A stretch of 40,607 bases of DNA, from positions 1 to 40,607 of the forward strand of contig CAITOF010000012.1 of assembly GCA_903893945.1 (NCBI GenBank), in the 5' to 3' direction. Positions within the stretch are counted from its first letter, which is position 1. Each line of letters begins with the position of its first letter. Made by a program: the position numbers and the translations under genes. This DNA is from an uncultured Oxalobacteraceae bacterium (GTDB taxonomy: Bacteria > Pseudomonadota > Gammaproteobacteria > Burkholderiales > Burkholderiaceae_D). Positions 36,642-40,607 of this stretch are shown in pieces. The notes below the pieces were generated by a model. The model was not told the DNA's origin, did no database searches, and was given only the letters and a program-made list of their open reading frames with translations.

Positions 36642-38726
36642 TCAGGCTGCCAGTTTTGAAATGTCGGCCACCTGATTCAGTATGCCATGCAGCAGCGCCA
36701 GCAGCGCAATGCGATTGGCACGCAATTCAGTGTCTTCCACCATTACCATTACATCATTAAAAAACGCATCCACTTCGGGGCGGATTGTGGCCAGAATCTG
36801 CAGGGCCTGATCAAAATCACCGGCCTCATAGGCGGTCTGAACACGGGCCGAAATACCCCGGGTTGCTTCAAACAGCGCCCGTTCGGCATCTTCTCTGAGC
36901 AACAGGCTGTCAACCTCACGCGGAACCTGGTCGGCTTTTTTCAGAATGTTGGTAATGCGTTTATTGGCCGCTGCCAGTGCCGCTGATTCGGGCAGGGTGG
37001 CAAAATTGTGGACCGCCTCCAAACGCAGCATGATATTGGCCAGAAAATCCGGTTCGGGTGCGACCACCGCTTCGACTTCCCCCGGGCTGAATCCGCGGTC
37101 TTTCAACACACCGCGCAGCCGGTCGTACATAAACTGGGTCAGCGCCAGACTCGGGTCGGCAAAACCGGGGGTGTCTGCAAATAAATGAACGGCGTGACCC
37201 AGCAGACCGGACAGGGTCAGTGGCAGCTGCTTTTCTGTCAGCAGGCGCAATACACCGAGCGCATGGCGCCGCAAGGCGAACGGGTCACGGTCACCGGTCG
37301 GTTGCAAGCCTATACCCCAGATGCCCACCAGCGTTTCGGTCTTGTCGGCCAGCGCCAGAACCGTACCGATGGTTGACGCGGGCAGTTGATCGCCGGCAAA
37401 ACGCGGCTGGTACTGCTCCGTCATGGCCTGCGCCACCGGGTCTGGTTCGCCGTCGATGCGTGCATAGTAACTACCCATGACGCCCTGCAACTCAGGAAAT
37501 TCGCCCACCATGTCGGTCAGCAGATCGGCTTTGGCCAGTTGCGCGGCGCGTCGGGCCAGATGGGCGTCGGCACCCAGTTCATTGGCAATGTAAACCGCCA
37601 GCGCCTGTACCCGTTCTGCGCGCTGTGCCTGGGAGCCGAGCTTGTTGTGGTACACCACATTGCTCAAACCCGCAGCGCGATGCTGCAGGGTTTTTTTCTG
37701 GTCCTGCTCAAAAAAGAATTTCGCATCGGACAGACGCGGCCGTATCACCGTTTCGTTACCGCGGATTATCTGCTCCGGCGTGTCCGTGGCGATATTGGAC
37801 ACGATCAGGAACCGGTTACGCAATTTGCCGTTCTGATCCGTCAGCGCAAAATACTTCTGGTTGGTCTGCATGGTCAGGATCAGGCATTCCTGGGGAACAT
37901 TCAGAAACGCTTCCTCAAAATAACAAGGATACACGACCGGCCATTCCACCAGCGCAGTGACTTCATCCAGCAAGGAGTCCGGCATTAATAACTGGTCGCT
38001 ACCCGCGTGGCGGATTAATTCGGCACGCAGGGTCTGTTTGCGCTGTTCAAAACCGGCGATCACTTTCCCGTGATCATGGAGTTGTGACTGATAATGACTG
38101 GCGTGCGCCAGCGTTATCGGGCCCTGCGACAAAAAACGGTGTCCCTGTGTGGTCCGGCCCGATGTCAGGCCAAGCAGGCTGATGTCGACGATCTGCTCTC
38201 CATGCAGGGCCACCAGTCCGTGCACAGGGCGCGCAAATTGTACTGAACTGCCGTCCGGGCGTTGATAAGTCATCAGCTTGGGGACCGGGAGTTTGGCAAC
38301 GCAATCGACCAGGGCCTGCTGCAACGCGACCTGTAATGTCACGCCGGGTGCGGTATAGCTGTAAAAAAAACTGTCGGCTTTGCCGTCGGCAGCACGTTCC
38401 AGCTGATCCACCCGCACATCGGCAAAACCCATGGCGGCGAGCTTTTTCACGAGGGGCGCGGTCGCATTGCCATTGGCATCCAGCGCCACACTGACCGGCA
38501 GCACTTTGTCACGACACGGTTTATCCGGTGAGCGTGCGCTGACAGCGTCGATCAGCACGGCCAGACGTCGCGGTGTGGCGTACATGGCAGAATGTGCAGC
38601 GGCCGGCACAAAACCCTGTGACTGCAGGCTGGCGACGATGCCATTGGCAAACGCTTCGCCCAGCCTGGCCAGCGCTTTGGGCGGTAATTCTTCAGTAAAT
38701 AATTCGACGAGTAAAGGTTGATTCAT
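36642..38726 (-). CDS. glyS: Glycyl-tRNA synthetase beta subunit
   Basis: Partner of GlyQ in the bacterial (alpha-beta)2 glycyl-tRNA synthetase, carrying tRNA recognition. 694 residues, normal length. It begins with [15 protein letters not shown]. The central region has [13 protein letters not shown] and [16 protein letters not shown] near 475-500, and the C-terminal anticodon-binding region contains [22 protein letters not shown]. 28 bases after glyQ. Confidence 0.97.
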   Translation of the reverse strand: MNQPLLVELFTEELPPKALARLGEAFANGIVASLQSQGFVPAAAHSAMYATPRRLAVLIDAVSARSPDKPCRDKVLPVSVALDANGNATAPLVKKLAAMGFADVRVDQLERAADGKADSFFYSYTAPGVTLQVALQQALVDCVAKLPVPKLMTYQRPDGSSVQFARPVHGLVALHGEQIVDISLLGLTSGRTTQGHRFLSQGPITLAHASHYQSQLHDHGKVIAGFEQRKQTLRAELIRHAGSDQLLMPDSLLDEVTALVEWPVVYPCYFEEAFLNVPQECLILTMQTNQKYFALTDQNGKLRNRFLIVSNIATDTPEQIIRGNETVIRPRLSDAKFFFEQDQKKTLQHRAAGLSNVVYHNKLGSQAQRAERVQALAVYIANELGADAHLARRAAQLAKADLLTDMVGEFPELQGVMGSYYARIDGEPDPVAQAMTEQYQPRFAGDQLPASTIGTVLALADKTETLVGIWGIGLQPTGDRDPFALRRHALGVLRLLTEKQLPLTLSGLLGHAVHLFADTPGFADPSLALTQFMYDRLRGVLKDRGFSPGEVEAVVAPEPDFLANIMLRLEAVHNFATLPESAALAAANKRITNILKKADQVPREVDSLLLREDAERALFEATRGISARVQTAYEAGDFDQALQILATIRPEVDAFFNDVMVMVEDTELRANRIALLALLHGILNQVADISKLAA

Positions 38727-38754
38727 GGTGAGTTGGCGAACGAAAGTGGGGCCA

Positions 38755-39666
38755 TCAGGCTGAAAGGGTTTCTTTATTCAGCATAGGGAACCCCAATGCT
38801 TCACGCGAATTGAAATAAGCGCTCGCGACACTGCGCGACAGATTACGGATGCGTCCCATGTAGGCGGCCCGTTCGGTCACCGAAATGGCGCCGCGTGCGT
38901 CGAGCAAATTAAACGTATGGGCCGCTTTCAGGACCATTTCATACGCGGGCAGGGCCAGCGGAACCTTCATGAGGCGTTTCGCTTCATTTTCGTAGTGGGC
39001 AAATAGGGAAAACAGGAATTCGGTATTGGAATGTTCAAAATTGAAGGTCGACTGCTCCACTTCATTCTGGTGGTAAACATCGCCATAGGTTAATTTTTTG
39101 GTGACACCGTTTTCGGTCCATTCGGTCCAGACCAGATCGTAGACATTGTCCACGCCCTGCAGATACATCGCCAGACGTTCGAGTCCGTAGGTGATTTCAC
39201 CCAGAACCGGTTTGCAGTCCAGTCCGCCCACCTGCTGGAAGTAGGTGAACTGGGTGACCTCCATACCGTTAAGCCAGACCTCCCACCCCAGGCCCCAGGC
39301 ACCGAGGGTCGGATTTTCCCAGTCGTCTTCGACAAAGCGCACATCGTTCTGCTGCAGATTCAGGCCGACGGCAGTCAGTGAGCCGAGGTACAGATCGAGA
39401 ATGTTGTCTGGCGCCGGCTTCAGAACGACCTGATACTGATAATAGTGCTGCAGGCGATTCGGGTTGTCCCCGTAGCGCCCGTCCTTGGGGCGGCGCGAAG
39501 GCTGAACGTAAGCGGCACGCCAGGGTTCCGGTCCGATGGCCCGCAAAAAGGTGGCCGGGTGCGAGGTCCCTGCGCCAACTTCCAGATCCAGCGGTTGCAG
39601 CAGCGCGCAGCCCTGTTTGTTCCAGTAATCCTGCAGGGTGAGTATGAGTTGTTGAAATGTCAGCAT
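38755..39666 (-). CDS. glyQ: Glycyl-tRNA synthetase alpha subunit
   Basis: Class II catalytic subunit binding glycine and ATP. 303 residues. Motifs: [20 protein letters not shown] at the start, [20 protein letters not shown] near 29, [19 protein letters not shown] near 56 and [13 protein letters not shown] near 180. ATG 39666 fits the family N-terminus; longer in-frame starts at 39696 and 39720 add residues not usual in relatives. First gene of glyQ-glyS-gmhB-plsC-ygjP. Confidence 0.97.
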   Translation of the reverse strand: MLTFQQLILTLQDYWNKQGCALLQPLDLEVGAGTSHPATFLRAIGPEPWRAAYVQPSRRPKDGRYGDNPNRLQHYYQYQVVLKPAPDNILDLYLGSLTAVGLNLQQNDVRFVEDDWENPTLGAWGLGWEVWLNGMEVTQFTYFQQVGGLDCKPVLGEITYGLERLAMYLQGVDNVYDLVWTEWTENGVTKKLTYGDVYHQNEVEQSTFNFEHSNTEFLFSLFAHYENEAKRLMKVPLALPAYEMVLKAAHTFNLLDARGAISVTERAAYMGRIRNLSRSVASAYFNSREALGFPMLNKETLSA

Positions 39667-39796
39667 GGAGAAATGGTTCGTAAAATCTTTAACCATCAAT
39701 TCTAACCCAGAAATCCGCACCTACCCGCCCGAGGTGGGGAGAAAACCGCCTGATTTATTAATTTTTAATACATATTCCGCGCAGCAATCGCCGGAA

Positions 39797-40607
39797 TTAA
39801 AAAGGCTGAATCAAATCGACGTCCGGGCTCTGCACAAACGAACGGAAGGCATCGCGCAGCTTTTCGCCGGCCCCGATGGCGTATTGCCATTCCTGGATGC
39901 GCAGTTGGTGATTCGACCCGTGAAACGCAAAATCACTCCGGTCTGGCAGCTTCTGGCGTGGCAGGGACCGGACAAATTCGTCGGACGGGGCGATTAACAC
40001 GACGTTGTCCAGCCAATGGCGGTTTTCCCCTTTGTGCGCACGTCGCCAGGCAAAGGCCTTGTCGAGCCAGCCCGGAATGATGTGATCCGTAAAATGCGGA
40101 TACAGCACCAGATTGTTAGACTTGTTGGCCGACAGTCGTGAATAGGGTAGCGCCAGATGGTAGTCAATCAGTCCGCCGTCCCAGTAGGTACCCCGGGGTG
40201 CATGAGGAATGGCGCGCACCGGATCCATGATCAGCGGCAGCGTGCCGGATGCCAGCAGCGCCAGTTTCAGGTTATCTTCGTTCAAGGCGGCAAATTCGGT
40301 CGGGAACGCGTCGAACGGGTGCTTCAACCACAGCAGCGGATCGCGCTGATCACTGATGATGACCCGTTCCAGATGGTTCGACAGGCGCGACCGGGCGCCG
40401 ATATTGGCCAGACTGGCCGCCACAAACCCGGTTTTTTCGATCAGGCTGTGGCGTGGTGCCTTCAACAGGCCGCGTCCCTTTGAGGTCAGGATGTGTAGCC
40501 GGTTCACGGGCTGCTGAACAATATCGCGTGCATGGCCGGCGATAAAATGCGCCAGCAACTCCAGCACCACGTCGGTCACATACGTGCTGCTGGGTTTGGG
40601 CGGATAA
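39797..40607 (-). CDS. Patatin-like phospholipase family protein (partial, N-terminus beyond window)
   Basis: The open frame continues past the right edge without a start, so only about 270 C-terminal residues are visible. Patatin hallmarks seen: a strand-loop with SGTLPLIMDPV, where the family often has a hydrophobic GxxP stretch, and YWDGGLIDYH, whose Asp is the second member of the Ser-Asp catalytic dyad. The GxSxG serine motif would lie outside the window. Probably an acyl hydrolase. Confidence 0.82.
   Translation of the reverse strand, partial: YPPKPSSTYVTDVVLELLAHFIAGHARDIVQQPVNRLHILTSKGRGLLKAPRHSLIEKTGFVAASLANIGARSRLSNHLERVIISDQRDPLLWLKHPFDAFPTEFAALNEDNLKLALLASGTLPLIMDPVRAIPHAPRGTYWDGGLIDYHLALPYSRLSANKSNNLVLYPHFTDHIIPGWLDKAFAWRRAHKGENRHWLDNVVLIAPSDEFVRSLPRQKLPDRSDFAFHGSNHQLRIQEWQYAIGAGEKLRDAFRSFVQSPDVDLIQPF

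Noticed and set aside
1..40607. CRISPR arrays, insertion sequences, tRNA or rRNA genes, phage genes
   Set aside because: No regularly spaced repeats, transposase motifs, cloverleaf-like segments or rRNA blocks were seen. The holin-family name at 22211-22600 refers to a cellular YqjE-type protein.

Overview
The window is a chromosomal stretch of a betaproteobacterium, most likely Burkholderiales. The evidence is gene order and family type: amgK-murU-pepP-ubiH-like on one strand diverging from lptD-surA-pdxA-rsmA; dxs-ispA-xseB with a Rieske oxygenase gene on the other side; tyrS-dtd-histidine phosphatase diverging from an M23 peptidase-anmK pair; and glyQ-glyS-gmhB-plsC-ygjP. A family-level assignment (for example Oxalobacteraceae) would be a guess. 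Sampled housekeeping lines are about 55-58% G+C. No rRNA, tRNA, insertion sequence or CRISPR array was seen.

Layout. Bases 1-584 hold the start of dusB (minus strand, cut by the window edge). Bases 640-5979 are a visibly A+T-richer accessory segment with two plus-strand genes. The first (850-2067) is an unrecognised protein. The second (2165-5740) is a 1191-residue protein whose C-terminal half matches the SopA/NleL class of bacterial HECT-like E3 ubiquitin ligases, including a catalytic cysteine 32 residues from the C-terminus. Its N-terminal half carries the helical plus pentapeptide-repeat unit three times instead of once. This is the most striking content of the window. It implies a bacterium that delivers proteins into eukaryotic cells, presumably by a type III secretion system encoded elsewhere. 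A diguanylate cyclase follows (5980-7584).

From 7.6 kb onward the content is housekeeping. It comprises translation quality control (dtd, tyrS, glyQS, rsmA, dusB); peptidoglycan turnover and recycling (M23 peptidase, anmK, amgK, murU); isoprenoid and quinone supply (dxs, ispA, ubiA, a UbiH-like hydroxylase); outer-membrane biogenesis (lptD, surA, gmhB, plsC); cofactor metabolism (pdxA, cobalamin adenosyltransferase); branched-chain amino acid transamination; a YqjD/YqjE/YqjK membrane-protein operon; a Rieske oxygenase, DMT exporter and sulfurtransferase set (18.9-21.9 kb); and at the right edge the C-terminal part of a patatin-like phospholipase.

The genes connect in three ways. AnmK, AmgK and MurU are three of the four steps that return anhydro-MurNAc to UDP-MurNAc without passing through de novo MurA/MurB synthesis. 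Dxs and IspA supply prenyl diphosphates that UbiA uses. LptD, its folding chaperone SurA and the LPS heptose enzyme GmhB all serve the outer membrane. The 468-base gap before the Rieske gene holds a compact nested inverted-repeat structure that looks like an undescribed structured RNA or regulatory element.
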